A DNA stretch of 64,000 nt from Anagrus nilaparvatae (taxonomy: Eukaryota; Arthropoda; Insecta; Hymenoptera; Mymaridae): contig JAKSXM010000107.1 of assembly GCA_022575985.1 (NCBI GenBank), positions 5,890,001 through 5,954,000 on the forward strand, in the 5' to 3' direction. Positions 30,574-42,238 of the stretch are shown here, piece after piece. Numbering within the stretch: position 1 is the stretch's first letter; each line of letters opens with the position of its first letter. A program made the translations under genes and the position numbers. The notes under the pieces were generated by a model, which searched no databases, had not been told where the DNA came from, and saw only the letters and a list, made by a program, of their open reading frames with translations.

Positions 30574-32780
30574 ATAAAATGTTAAACATATGTCGTCACT
30601 AAATTATCCTCAGAATTTTAAAGTTTGAATCTTATTATTAACATAGTTTTAGCATTATTGAAATTTTAGTAAATTGTAACATTCACCACAATTAGCAATT
30701 TGAAGTTTTAATTCAATTTACATTCTCGGCTTAGTAACCTACTTTAATGGTATTGTCAGAGACATATTAATAAATGATTGTTAAATCAAAACTCTGACAG
30801 GAAACTAGTAATCCTTGATTTCCAGATTTGAGTAAAACCACAATAACCGCATCGATAAAAAATTTTTTCAAGAGTTATCAAAAACTTTTTAAAAAATTCA
30901 CATTACTCTTGAAGATAATATCGCTTAATTATAATATTTTTTTTCCCTTCATATTGATGGAAAAAATTGAGATATAAAAAAAAACTGATTTACATTGATA
31001 AAAAAAAATTATACAAAAATAAAACCCGGAAGGGGATGAACGAGTATATGATTACGTTCTTAGATTTAATATACTGTAGAAAATAGTTTACTCTTACGGC
31101 TTTATGTTGGGGTGAATATCTATAAGGGGAGATTCAGATCGATTTCGAGCTTTTAAATTTAGTAGGTTTTTAATTTTATTTTTAAAAAATTGAGCTTTTT
31201 AAATTGTTTTTTTAATTTTTTTAGTTTTAATGAAACGGTTAATAACCCAAAATTTTGGTATGATGTATTCTGAAGTCTGGTTCTTAGGAAAATCATTAAA
31301 AATTTTTATGAGAATAACCACGTATTTTAAGATCTGACGCAAGAGATAATTTAAAAAAATTACAATTTTATTTTGAATCTATACAAGCTTTTATAAGATT
31401 TTTAATATTTTTTGATTTTCTGTACCAAAAAAATAATACTTGATTTTCTTTTTGAACTGACCGAAAATTAGAATCGCTGCTACTAGCGAAAACTGCGCCA
31501 ACTTTAATTTATGAACGTCCAAATTTACAATAATTTTGCACAAAGCCCCATACTGTCGTAAAGAAATTTCGAGTCAATTCCTATTTTTTAAAAAATCCAA
31601 ATTTCACATGGAATACTCCATATAAATGTAAAAAAATAAGGTTTACACAGAGAAAATTATTTTTCAAAAAATACGCAGGTAATTAGAAAAAATAAAACAT
31701 ATTAATTCCAAACTATTTTTTGATATTTTCATAAAAGATTTTTGTTGGTAATTAAAATTCAAAAATGCAAAAAAATTCAAATTTTTAAAAGATTCACGAC
31801 TTACCAAATTTGAACGAACCAAATAAAATGATAAAGTTCCATATAAAAAATTCATTTGTTTTCTTCATATTTAACTAAAAATTTTTAGTTATTTAACTAA
31901 ACCTGCATCAGGTCATCTATCGATTGTAACACATTTTAAAAAATTAATCATCATTTTAAATGATAAAAAATCAACTAAAAAATTAAAAAAAATTTATTAT
32001 CATATTTTTTAATTTTCGAATCCATGATTAACAATAAAAATTTTAACTAAATGAGCGTTAAAAAAAAATTTTTTTGTTAAGCAAAGTAGTATTGAACTAG
32101 AAAGAACTATAGAAAAATACTAAAGTAAATACGTGTTGTGATTTTAGTGTAACCTAGGAAACTTGAATAGTAAAAATTATGGTATTTATCGCGCCGACGT
32201 CGATATTATAGTCATATTTAATGTGATAGGTAAAAGTAATGTTTAAAAATATTATTGGCATGTAACTACATTTTACAAGTACCAATTACTTATCTATTCA
32301 TCCATCACCACTCGAAGCTTTTTTTATGCTATGACAATTTTCTGTCTTACTAACATAGTTACAATTTTTTTTTTTTAAATTGTTTTAATTAAATTCATAA
32401 AAATAAAATTATCAGCTATTTTTTCGCCCATAGTATTTCTGGAATTTTTTGGCTGCCTAGGCGTGCAAAAAGTATAGGAAATTCTCCATCAAGTTTTATA
32501 AATTAGTTTTACGTCCAAATCCTAGATATTAATTTTCAGAAAGGCCTTTCGTATTTACTGTTAGCAAAATAATAAAATATGGGTTTAGGGTGCATATTAC
32601 CCACTGTATGGAGATTTTTTCTACGATAGGGTTTTTTGCTCGCTAATCTCGAATTTTCGGATCCTCAGAAATTCTTAAAATACCCCACACCGAGGTCAAG
32701 CGCATCGGAAAGTTAAAAAAATGTCGAAAAGTTCTTGCTTAGGAGAAATTTTCTAAAGGTATATAAAATCAGACTTGATC
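30574..32780. other. Probable intron or upstream region of the Ly6-type gene
   Basis: About 2.2 kb of AT-rich sequence upstream (minus strand) of the first recognised Ly6 exon. The signal-peptide exon should be in or beyond this stretch. No convincing candidate with ATG, hydrophobic core and matching phase-1 donor was seen. The ORF at 31664-31855 (minus) is AT-driven and unsupported. Confidence 0.3.
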
Positions 32781-32784
32781 AGAC

Positions 32785-33275
32785 CTGACCTAAAGAATTT
32801 TCATGAATATTGTAATTGGTTTTTTCGCTTAAAACCCAAATAATTAATTTTGAATGATACACGTATAATAAATACTGTAGGCACATGAATTTTCTTGTTT
32901 TTTGTCCTATTTTAAACGATATTTTACCAGCGAAAGTGAAATTTTGTGCATACGGCGTAAAATTGGCAGCCATTTTTTCTGTCATAATAAAAATTTTTAA
33001 TGTAAATTTTAGCAAAAATTAAAGTTATTGTAGTTTTTACATGAAAAAATTGTATAGAAAGATAAAATTAGAGAAACTTTGACAAAAATATATCACCAAT
33101 TTAATTTTTTCATGTAAAAAGTACCATAACTTTAAATTACAAAGAAAATTCACGTGGGTGTCTGCCTACAGTATTTCTGGGTTTATTTTTCAAAATTATT
33201 TAATTGGGTTTTAGGCGAAAAAACCGAAAAATACGATATGAAAATCCATTAGATGATTAGGTCAGAATTTCTGGT
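32785..33275. repeat. Inverted-repeat unit, about 490 bp
   Basis: Left GACCTAAAGAATTTTCATG, TTTTTTCGCTTAAAACCCAA and AATACTGTAGGCACATGAAT pair with right ATTCACGTGGGTGTCTGCC, TACAGTATTTCTGGG, TTGGGTTTTAGGCGAAAAAA and GAAAATCC...TTAGGTC. The centre is AT-rich. The ORF at 32779-33015 is an arm reading. TA duplication not evident. Confidence 0.6.
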
Positions 33276-33329
33276 TATAGAAGAAATTGAAAGGAGATAA
33301 CATATTTAAAAACTGTTACTATAATTTGT

Positions 33330-33630
33330 ATGTTCATACACCGAACGAGGATGGAGCATATTTCTAGACTCCATAATTATTTGAGGCCCTAGAACCGAAT
33401 TTATAAAAGTTCCTAAATTGAAATTATCCTCTGTCCATAAACCTAAAATAATCTAGGGTCCCTAGAAGTCCCTAAATCGAAAATATTCCAAGTCCATTTA
33501 ACCCCCTTCCCCCTAAAACGTCAATTTTTCACCCCCTTCCTCTGCCATAAAAAATTTTTCATAAGTGCATATCCAGAGGATGGGGAGCAAGGGGGCAATG
33601 CTTTCCTTTGAAATGAAAATTTTTTGTAAA
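33330..33630. repeat. Diverged copy of a repeat with CCCTAAATCG and C-rich blocks
   Basis: The stretch has short recurring phrases (CCTAGAACCG, GTCCCTAGAAGTCCCTAAAT, TATTCCAAGTCCATTTAACC, CCCCCTTCCCCC). These match the order of phrases at 46104-46400 and, reversed, at 63000-63245. It is non-coding. Confidence 0.5.
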
Positions 33631-33699
33631 AATAGCACAAGTTTTTGCTTTAATCTAATAAATATTATTTCTAAACAATATAAAATAAAAAACAGTTAA

Positions 33700-34370
33700 A
33701 CTTTAAATGTTATGAACGAAATTTAAGCCATAATTATTATTATTGTTAGGTTCTGCCCCCCCCCCGCTTCCGAAAAAAATTTCGTTTTGATTCGGTAGGT
33801 TCTTTTACTCGGTAATCCACTCAGTAATAAAAAATCAAAGCAGCGTTTAGTAAAATAACTTTTTTGTGAATTATTTATTAAAAAATTCTAAACATAATTA
33901 TACTAAAAACTGTGTACACAATAATTAAAATTTTAATATTTATAAAAAAAAAATTAAAAATTCTTGATTAAAAAAATTCTTTTTAGTTTTTAATTTTTTA
34001 ATAAATAAAAAAAAAAAAATGATGACTTACAGAAATATGAAGTTAAAATATAATGGAATATTTTTAGCATAAATAATTTATTTATATCCCATGGTGTATA
34101 TTTTAAAAACAATGCACGCGATATATTACTTTTTGTCAGTCACGTAACTTATTCATTATGCTTATATACTCTTTTGGGATTAATCTAGAGTATTTTACTA
34201 ATTTTGTTTTTTTATCTATCTTTAATACTAGAGATCTGAATATATTAAATAAAATTATATGTATATTTCAGTTTTTTCTATTAGTATATTAAATTTTTTA
34301 TTATTAAATTATGGATACAAGACTGGTGTAGGTTGAGATAACAGAACTTTTAGTTAATTATTTTTTAAAA
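33700..34370. other. AT-rich sequence with homopolymer runs, nothing recognised
   Basis: Includes an 11-base C run near 33760 and A runs near 33950 and 34010. No gene signal. Confidence 0.3.
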
Positions 34371-34412
34371 TGAGACATGGGAAGGAATAAGACACGAACC
34401 ATTTTTTTTTTA

Positions 34413-34595
34413 AGTACATACAGAAATCTGCATACTGAAATATTGATTTTTGCTGAACATGTGAGACGAGTGATACGAGAACCATATTCTGAAAATCGTA
34501 CACTTCCAGGCCTTACTTTGCTCTATACGCTTTATTTGATGATGATTGCTGCTGATTTATATATGCCTATAGCAGGTTATGGTGCTACAAGCTAA
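34413..34595 (+). pseudogene. Unrecognised coding-like segment, possible exon or gene relic
   Basis: After a T-rich tract ending AAG (an acceptor-like site near 34412), the frame reads YRNLHTEILIFAEHVRRVIR, then EPYSENRTLPGLTLLYTLYL and DLYMPIAGYGATS before a stop at 34593-34595. The composition is unlike the AT-driven ORFs nearby. A second short open stretch follows in the same orientation near 34745-34840 (with MKHSKALARALGTDVI). I do not recognise either; they may be pieces of a transposon protein or a retro-copy. Confidence 0.3.
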
Positions 34596-34978
34596 CGCGA
34601 ATTGCAAACTTTGGCGAAATCCATATATTTTCTTTGGCCAAGGAATAGCATAGATTATTAAAACTTCAGCTTATAATATAGAGGGGCCAAGGATATTGTA
34701 ATAAATAATTTTTTGGCAACTATTATTTTTGGCCCTACCAGGGAATAATGGAATGAAGCATAGTAAGGCGCTGGCGAGGGCGCTGGGTACAGATGTGATA
34801 TCAGTGAAGACTGTTAAACTAGAGGTTAAAAAAAAATCCTGATACAAGGAATATTCTCTAGGAAATCATAAGTAGCTCAACTGGTACTTATAAGTAAGGG
34901 CACAGGAGAACCGGGGTCATGGTTATCAGTAATTTTATAGGTCATTAATCATCGGGTAAGCTAAATACTATTAGCAAG

Positions 34979-35888
34979 TACCGAAGGCGAAAGGTATACT
35001 GGGTGGACTAGGCAGTGGTGGTGTAGGACATGGGGGCGGAGAAAAGAAAACAATCTCGCACAAGAAGAACCATAATGATTTTGCGCATGATAAACCAAAT
35101 AGTTAATCATAAGGGTATATTATTGACCCAAAAAGGTTATTTAAATATTTTCTGATTTTCCAAGATGGTGGACCAAAAAATATACAAAATTTAATTTTCT
35201 GCATTTCCTGGGGGATGAAAAGTTGCACATATGCACCCCATTATATTTTCAGATTTTCCAAGATGGCGGACCACAATTTCCAAAATGGGGTGCATATGTG
35301 CAACATTTTTTGGTCCACCATTTTGGAAAATCGGAAAATACGTTCGGATAAAAAAATAAAAATTTTTCTCTATGAAAACGTTTCTCTCATTCTCAAAAGT
35401 CCCCAGGTAATGTAGAAAGTTGCTTTTTGAATTCTTTTTAGTCCACCATCTTGGAAAAGTGGAAAATATGTTGAAGTAAAAAAAAAAATTTTCCTTTATG
35501 AAAACGTTTCTATCATCCTTAAAAATCCCCAGGTAATGTAAAAAGTTCATTCTATTATATTTTTTGATCCGCCATCTTGGAAAATCGGAAAATATAGTGG
35601 GGTGAAAAAATGAATATTTTCATCAAAAAAAACGGTTTTCTGAACCTCAAAAACCCCCCAGGTAATGTAAAAACTTGCTTTGTTAATGCTTTTAGGTCTG
35701 CCATCTTGGAAAATCGGAAAATATTTAAAAAATCTTTTTGGGTCAATAATATACCTTATGATTAACCATTTGGTTTATCATATGGAAAATCATTATGGTT
35801 CTTTTTGCGCGAGATTTTTTTCTTTTTTTCGCCCCCATGTCCTACACCACCACTGCCTAGCCACCCAGTATACCTTCCGGCTTCGGTA
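34979..35888. mobile_element. 0.9-kb fold-back element carrying satellite monomers in its loop
   Basis: The ends TACCGAAGGCGAAAGGTATA and the complement of TATACCTTCCGGCTTCGGTA are followed by matching arms of about 210 bp (through CACCACTGCCTAG, CCCCCATGTCCTACACC and TTATTGACCCAAAAA). AGCAAG flanks both sides (34973-34978 and 35889-35894), which suggests a 6-bp target duplication. A TA duplication with ends CCGAAG is the alternative. The loop holds about three tandem units of the ~127-bp satellite. All ORFs here (for example 35191-35550 minus, 35555-35746 minus) are readings of that satellite. Confidence 0.7.
35370..35760. repeat. Tandem ~127-bp satellite monomers in fold-back loop
   Basis: Recurring blocks are GAAAACGTTTCTCTCAT, TCCCCAGGTAATGTAAAAAG, and CCATCTTGGAAAATCGGAAA, with unit starts near 35372, 35500 and 35625. 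The monomer matches the array at 50925-51245 and single copies in the 9.6-11.1 kb element. Confidence 0.75.
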
Positions 35889-36051
35889 AGCAAGAGTATA
35901 CGCGAGGCAGGGACAAGTTGCAGAAAAGGCCTGCAATATTCCTGAATGTGCTTTTAGTAACATAGATGGGAAAGGATTACCTTCGAAATCAGAATTCGCA
36001 ATACGAGACTCTTGACATTAGGGGGCAGAAAAAACGGGTCACTGACCCGAA

Positions 36052-37013
36052 AAAACTAACAAGGGGAGACCGGAACATTTGGATCGCACATAGACTAGAA
36101 ATGCAAGACTCAATGTTACAACAATGTCATGAAAATGGATCCAGATGGATATCTCCTTATAATACCTATTGTAATTGGGTTTTAGTCAATTTTCCAAGTA
36201 GCGCTGTAATATTGCATTTAAAACAAAATACTTTTGGTTGATTTCATTTATTTCGTACAAGAGTCAGTTTCAGTACAAGAGTCACCTTTCATTTTTCGTA
36301 AACCGCAATTTTTTATCACTGATTCTCTCATCTTATAGATAATAAACCAAATGACAATTTTCGGCTCAAAAAGCTCAATTTTTAAATTGTCGCTAAAATT
36401 GTAAATTTTAATGAAAATGAGTTTCACAGGTCTTTAAAATTTTATTCAAATTTCAAGTTTCGAAAAATTTTTTACTCATCTATTTTGCTTTGGACGTTTC
36501 CAAGATATGACTCCACAAATATAGTGATTAAATATGACTTTTTTTAAAAAACTTTTATTTTGAGACTCTATCCTTGAATTATCATATCTGCTAAAAGAAC
36601 AATCGAAAAAAAAACAAGTAAAGAATGTTTAAAAACTTCGAGCTTATAAAAAATTTTTATTATGTCTTTTTGGGCCAAAAATGGTCATTTAATTTATTGA
36701 TTATAGTGATGAGAGAATCCGTGATAAAAAATTACGGTTTACGGGGAATAAAAGATAGCACTTTTATGGAAAAAATGAGACCAAACTGAAGTATTTTGGT
36801 TTAAATTCAACATGACAGTATTGTTTAGAAAATTGCCTAAAAAACCTTATTTTATAACATTGTTGTAACATTGAGCCTTGCGATTCTAAGCCCAGAAGGT
36901 GCGTTGGAATAAACGGAGGGTAACTTGGGTGTTTTATGAACGCATTAAAGTCATCCGTAACTAGAGAGATTGTAATTTGGCAATCGAAATGTTCCGGTCT
37001 GTCTTTTTAAGTG
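36052..37013. repeat. ~1-kb fold-back unit with GACCGGAACATTT ends
   Basis: Left GACCGGAACATTTGGATCG pairs with right CGAAATGTTCCGGTC. Inner blocks also pair: CAATGTTACAACAATGT with ACATTGTTGTAACATTG, CGTAAACCGCAATTTTTTATC with GATAAAAAATTACGGTTTACG, and GATTCTCTCAT with ATGAGAGAATC. A half copy is at 41462-41875 and a fragment at 12055-12180. The ORF at 35966-36241 runs into the left arm and is not a recognised gene. Confidence 0.7.
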
Positions 37014-37770
37014 CAGAGATAGACCAAAGGTCGATTTTGGGGCTTGATCTGTAGGATGTCTTTTATGACGGTCTGCTACGTCTCAACCTTAAACTAAGGT
37101 TATACCTATCAATCTGCTCACGCAAGGAAAAAATTGAATCACAATAAAATAAAAATACGTCATAGCCATAAACTTTCTTAAAATAAGCTCTAATTTTACT
37201 CCAGTTTTGTTTCGCTTGGTCAAAAAGAATAGACCTAATTCTTATAAATTTGGGCACTGTTCGAATAAGTGCTGATTTTCTACTCTGCTATCTGATAAAT
37301 TTCAAAACACAGTAAATTAAGAAAAACTAAGAAACTAAAATTTTTGTTCATTTGAAATTAAAGGTAGCATCGTTATTTTTACCAAATATTGAGAATATAA
37401 TAAGGATCTAAAGAATAAGGAAAAAAGACTTGTTTGTTCTTTCAGGAATAAAATTGATTAAGCTTTAAAATCCTTATAAGTATTAAATTTTTTTTGTTGA
37501 AAATTCTGAAAATCGAAACATCTAGTTAATAAAATTATATGTGCTTTGTTGACACGAGTAAGAAATTTTATTTATAAAAATAATTCTCCCACTTTTAAAA
37601 CTTTTCATAATATTTACAATAATCAACGATTATTTCAAATAAAATTCTATACAACCCACGTTTATATTTGATTCTTACATAAGATAATAAAATCTTGTTA
37701 AATTTTAAATATAATTTTAGTCTTAAAAGTTATTTCATTGTGTTTACACACGACTTAGAAATTTTTAAAA
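37014..37770. promoter_or_regulatory. Upstream region of the P450 gene
   Basis: AT-rich, with no ORF of note. A transcription start is likely just before TTGTGTTTACACACGAC (37738-37754), but no canonical TATA or initiator can be singled out. A purely positional inference. Confidence 0.3.
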
Positions 37771-39321
37771 ATGTCGTTTAATCTTCTTGATATAGAACTT
37801 AAAATTTTATTGTTAATTATTTTAAAAGTTTTTTTTGTCTTACTCTTATCAATTATCATAACATTTGCGATTTATCAATTGACTTACTGGAAAAACAGAA
37901 AGGTGTTACACGTGAAAGCATGTCCATTGATAGGAATAAACTCTGCTGTTTATTTTGGAAAAACTTCATTTTGTGAACATGTTAAAAATTTGTACAATTA
38001 TTTTCCAAGTGCACGTTACTTTGGAAGTTTTGACTTTAACACACCTGTTTTGATAATACGTGATTCTGAATTGTTACGTGGTATTTGTATTAAGAATCAC
38101 GATGATTGTCCTGATCACAAAAGTTTTGTTACACCGGAAATGGATCCAATACTTGGTAAAAATTTATTTTCATTAAAAGGCGAGAATTGGAAAGAAATGA
38201 GAAATAAATTGACGCCATCTTTTACCTCATCAAAAATGAAAATTTTATTCAATTTGGTATCAGAGTGTAGTGATAATTTTGTTAAAAATTTTGAAAATTC
38301 AAATTTTACTGAATTTGAGGTTAATTTACAAGAAGTTTTTAGAAGATACACTGGTGATGTTATAGCGACTTCAGCATTCGGTATTAAAATTAATTCGTTG
38401 GTTGACAGTGATAATGATTTTTATAAATTTGGTATCGATGCTATTGATTTTTCAAAGTCATCAAGAATATTTAAATTTATCTTGTACAGATTTTTTCCAA
38501 ATTTAATGAGATTCTTAGGTGTTAGATTTTTATCAAGTAAAGCAAACAAGTATTTTAATAATTTGATAAACGAAACAATTGAAGAAAGAGAAAGAAATGG
38601 AATTGTAAGAAACGACATGATAAATTTAATGTTGCAAGCCAAGGAAAAAGATGATAAAAAAGTAACCAATGAAAGCATTATTGGCCAAGCATTTATATTT
38701 TTTTTGGGTGGTTTTGATACAACTTCTGTTTTGTTGTGTTCATTGTTTCACGAGCTGTCGCTGAATCCAGAAGTTCAAGAAAAGTTGATCAGTGAAATTG
38801 ACCAATTTCATAATGAAAATGATGAAATAAGCTATGATTCCTTAGGAGACTTGAAATATTTAGACATGGTTATCAACGAAACCTTGAGAAAATATCCACC
38901 ATTACCAATATCTGACAGAGTCTGTAATAATCCAATCCAACTGCCACCAGCCAGAGATGGCGAGAAGAATATTGTGATAGAACCAGGAACAAGCATTTTG
39001 ATACCAATTTTTGGAATCCAAAACGATCCAAACAATTTTAAAAATCCAGAAACATTTGATCCAGAAAGATTCAACGATGATAATAAAAAAAATATCAAAC
39101 CTTACACGTTTATTCCATTTGGTATTGGACCTAGACAATGCATCGGTAATAGATTTGCTTTGATGGAGACTAAAATATTAATTGTACGTACTTTAAAAAA
39201 ATTTACTGTTAGAAAATCAAAAAAAGTTAAAATTCCTATGGTTTTTAATAAAAAATCGTTTTCTATTGTACCTGATGTTGGCTATTGGGCTTATTTCGTT
39301 AAGAGAAAAAAAGATGATTGA
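37771..39321 (+). CDS. Cytochrome P450, CYP9-like (CYP3 clan), intact single exon
   Basis: This 516-residue protein has the full microsomal P450 plan: an N-terminal membrane anchor (about 10-36), the C-helix WKEMR (140-144) in GENWKEMRNKLTPSFTSSKM, the I-helix GGFDTTS (313-319), the K-helix ExxR (ETLR, 370-373), PERF (431-434) and the haem-binding loop FGIGPRQCIG (450-459) with thiolate Cys457. These enzymes sit on the ER and oxidise lipophilic substrates with NADPH-P450 reductase. The WKxMRxxLxPxFTSSKM and NLFSLKGE patterns are typical of insect CYP9, a subfamily often tied to detoxification of plant compounds or insecticides; the substrate here is unknown. All key residues are present. No intron interrupts the frame, so either the gene is natively intronless or it arose by retroposition. 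An AATAAA is at 39370-39375. The start ATG is followed directly by the anchor. Confidence 0.96.
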   Translation: MSFNLLDIELKILLLIILKVFFVLLLSIIITFAIYQLTYWKNRKVLHVKACPLIGINSAVYFGKTSFCEHVKNLYNYFPSARYFGSFDFNTPVLIIRDSELLRGICIKNHDDCPDHKSFVTPEMDPILGKNLFSLKGENWKEMRNKLTPSFTSSKMKILFNLVSECSDNFVKNFENSNFTEFEVNLQEVFRRYTGDVIATSAFGIKINSLVDSDNDFYKFGIDAIDFSKSSRIFKFILYRFFPNLMRFLGVRFLSSKANKYFNNLINETIEERERNGIVRNDMINLMLQAKEKDDKKVTNESIIGQAFIFFLGGFDTTSVLLCSLFHELSLNPEVQEKLISEIDQFHNENDEISYDSLGDLKYLDMVINETLRKYPPLPISDRVCNNPIQLPPARDGEKNIVIEPGTSILIPIFGIQNDPNNFKNPETFDPERFNDDNKKNIKPYTFIPFGIGPRQCIGNRFALMETKILIVRTLKKFTVRKSKKVKIPMVFNKKSFSIVPDVGYWAYFVKRKKDD

Positions 39322-39369
39322 ATTTTTTTTCAGAACTCCATAATTTTTGTAAACAATTTATCTTTTGGT

Positions 39370-39375
39370 AATAAA
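39370..39375 (+). terminator. Polyadenylation signal of the P450 gene
   Basis: AATAAA lies 49 bp after the TGA stop, the first hexamer downstream. Confidence 0.55.
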
Positions 39376-39379
39376 TAAA

Positions 39380-40700
39380 ACTAATTTTGGTATTTTTCAA
39401 AATTTGAGTTTTTTATTAAACATCCTTTACTTTTTACCCATTTTTATAAAATTAAATAAATTTTTGACACGAAATGATGCATATACATTGTCATCTATTA
39501 TTTTGCAAATCGCAAATTTATTGATAAAATTATATAAAGTTTATAAATCTTATCTTTAACCTAATTATAAATTATAATCGCTTCATCTTTTAAAAATAGA
39601 AAGTAAATAAAATATACGCATAAATTTCATAAATGAGGGATTCCACGTCAATTTTTATATTATTGATCTCAAACGTTTATTTCACGGTGAAAAATATTTT
39701 ATTTTCAAGTTCAGATAAGAAATTTTCAAAATAATTTAATTTCATAGTCCAAAAATGACGACAAAAATACAAATATTAGAATGCCTAAACTTTGCTAATT
39801 AATAAAAGCATGTCTCCAGTTGAAAATCTAGTTTTAGGTTTGAATTTTTAGAAAATTTTACATGGGTGACGAATTCGTGGCACTTTTAGAAAAGCAGCTG
39901 TGAATACGGCCGAACTTTAGAGTTGAAAGTCATAATTTAATATTTTTTAATAAAAATTCATTGTTGAATTATTTTATTTAAAAAAATGTTAAATTAGAAA
40001 TTTTAAAATATTCCCGCTTGCGACAAATGGTTTTTTTTAGGTAAGTAAATTTATTTTAGAGAAAATTTAGAGCAAATATTTTAGCCTCCATATTTAACTA
40101 AATTGAACTTTTCTATTATAAAATGGTCTTTAAAATACTAAATAATGACCAAAATATGTCAAACTAGACAGCAAAAATTCTTTTCGATAAAATATTTTTC
40201 ATTTGATCAGTTTTAAACTACTAGAATCCAAGTAATCAAATTTCTTACTTGAAAACACCGATTTTTTTCTTTGATCATTATTATAACAGCTTCCTTAAAT
40301 CTTCTTCAATCTTTTTGCTTGAAAATTTTAGGCATTTGAGTTGAATAAGAAACTAAACAAACAATTTAATACGATATTTTATTTTAACTGTAATATAATA
40401 ACTACATTTTAGTTAACAATTTACCATGTCATATTCTATTTGAAATTATTCTATTTGAGCTTATGTGCAAATCTTTATAATACATATCAAAAGTTAAAAT
40501 TTTACAAAGCAACACGCTCCTGCTATTATGCAATCAAACATACATCAAAGTATGCAGAGTAGTACAAAAATGGTTATATTTATTTAATTTTAGTTTACTT
40601 TTAAAACCGTGTTTCATCGGTATCAAATATTTCAAAATTAATTATAAAAACAGAACACCAAATTAACAAGAATTTAAAAATGCTATGATCAATCAGTTAT
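39380..40700. other. AT-rich intergenic sequence downstream of the P450, nothing recognised
   Basis: No second P450 copy, exon or clear repeat was seen. The ORF at 39365-39559 is AT-driven. Confidence 0.3.
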
Positions 40701-40704
40701 GTGA

Positions 40705-40930
40705 TAGCCCCCAAAGGCGGGTCTAAAAATTTTTTTGGGGGGTGGGGGGTCATTTTAATCAAATTACAAAAAATTCGCTAAAAAAGGAACTTAAAATTTT
40801 TTTGAGGGGGTCAAACTGGTACTTTTCATTAATTATGTAACGTAAAATTAGCTAAAAAAAGGTAAAACTGACCACTGAGGGGGTGTCAGTTGACCCCTTT
40901 GACTCCCCCCTGTATCCGCCACTGGCCGCC
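40705..40930. mobile_element. Diverged MITE with G-rich/C-rich ends (GTGGCGGAT-type)
   Basis: Left CCAAAGGCGGGTCTAAAAAT and GGGGGGTGGGGGGTC pair loosely with right GACTCCCCCCTGTATCCGCC and ACTGG. CAGTGGCGGAT-type ends with neighbouring G runs are seen in hAT-derived repeats of insects. The target duplication is unclear, so this is tentative. Confidence 0.45.
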
Positions 40931-41180
40931 TCAGTTTAGTCTAACACATCTTGGGCGCAGATCAACAAGGCTTAATATTATTAAACAGTTTTTTTTCAGA
41001 CAAACTATCAATAGTAAGTCAACAAAAAACTTCAAGTATACCAGACCTTTATGTCTTGTCACTTTTGCCTAAAGGTTTTAAATCTAGTTTCGAATCTTCA
41101 AGTCCTCCATTTTTTGCTATTTTAAATAGGAGCTCCAGAATATGATTTACAAAAAAAAAAAACAATTTTTACCGAAAGTC

Positions 41181-41369
41181 TTATTTTCCTGCCGCTAAGT
41201 GTCGTTTTTATTAAAAGACGTTTTTCCTCGCCACTGATAAAAAAAAATCATATAAATGACCCTGGCGGGCCATATAAAAAGAATGCTTCAAGGTGTACCA
41301 TTCCAGGAGAAGCCGAGTAATTCTTTATTTTTTTGGTCATAGACCGTATAATATTCTATTAACATACGA
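41181..41369 (-). repeat. Copy F of the double-hairpin repeat family, diverged
   Basis: Read on the minus strand it follows the family order (ACGGTCTATGACC, AATAAAGAATTACTCGG, GAATGCT... and TCAGTGGCGAGGAAAAACG). It has the same orientation as copy C at 48.9 kb. Confidence 0.5.
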
Positions 41370-41461
41370 ATTCTTCTCATTATTTTTCTGAGCTTTTCAT
41401 ATGACCAGATGTAGAACAGTGACTGTAAATTTTTTCCATATTTTAGCATTTATGAAAACTA

Positions 41462-41875
41462 TTGTCTTAAGCTAACAAGATGAGACCGGAACATTTGGAA
41501 CGTCAAATTACAATGTCTAGTTGTAGATGACTTAAATATGTTGAAAAAATCCTGAAAACTCCGTTTATTCCAACGGACCTTCTGAGCCGAGAAACGCAAG
41601 CCTGAATTCTATAAAAATGTTATAAAATAGGTTTTTTAGGCGATTTTCCAAATAATGCTGTCATCTTTCAATTCAACCAAAACACTTCCAGTTTGTCATT
41701 TTTTTTCTATAAGTTCCACTTTTTGAACCCCGTAAACTGCAATTTTTTGTCACCGATTCTCTTATCACTATAGCCAATAAACCAAATGCCCATTTTTGAT
41801 CCAAAGTGACCAATTTTTAAATTGCTGCTAAAATTGTAACTTTTGATAAAAATGAATTTTATAGGTCTCAAAAAT
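41462..41875 (+). repeat. Half copy of the fold-back family at 36.1-37.0 kb
   Basis: AGACCGGAACATTTGGAACG, TAAACTGCAATTTTTTGTCAC, GATTCTCTTATCACTATAG and ACCAATTTTTAAATTGCTGC parallel the left arm at 36.07-36.43 kb. An inner stretch (AAAACTCCGTTTATTCCAAC) corresponds to the other arm, so the two copies differ by rearrangement. Confidence 0.6.
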
Positions 41876-41905
41876 TTTGTATACTAGCTTCAAGTTTCCA
41901 AATAG

Positions 41906-42175
41906 TATATTACGAGCCCGTGTCCAGAAAAGTAAAGAATGGCCCAAATCGCACGTAAATTTAGAGGCGAAGCCGAATTACGTAAATAATAGAGGCGAAG
42001 CCGAGGTTGGTAAAGTGCGATTTGGGACTTTCTTTATTTATGGACAAAAATCGTATACGATTTATCTTTGTCAGTGGCGAGAAAACACGACTTTTTCGGT
42101 CGCACAGTGGCCGGGAAATACGTGTTTTCTGGCCGCTTACAAGAAAAATTGTTTGTATCCAGTGACCCAAAAAAT
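41906..42175 (+). repeat. Copy B of the double-hairpin repeat family
   Basis: The first palindrome is CCAGAAAAGTAAAGAATGG ... GGACTTTCTTTATTTATGG around a GGCGAAGCCG core. The second runs from TTTATCTTTGTCAGTGGCG to GGCCGCTTACAAGAAAAA. The ORFs at 41877-42203 (plus) and 41961-42170 (minus) are readings of the repeat. Confidence 0.8.
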
Positions 42176-42238
42176 AGTAAAATTTGTTGACCCTATTTTA
42201 TAGCATTGACGTGAAATTGAAGCAAGGAAATATGGATT

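Noticed and set aside
35191..35746. ORFs of 119 and 63 codons with HYLGIF and FSKMADxK phrases
   Set aside because: They are readings through tandem satellite monomers. The repeated phrases follow the 127-bp period.
35966..36241. 91-codon ORF starting MGKDYLRNQNSQYET
   Set aside because: It runs into the arm of the 36.1-kb inverted repeat and matches repeat copies at 41.5 kb without frame conservation.
41877..42203. 108-codon ORF
   Set aside because: It spans double-hairpin repeat copy B. A similar reading appears at 48793-49092 in copy C.
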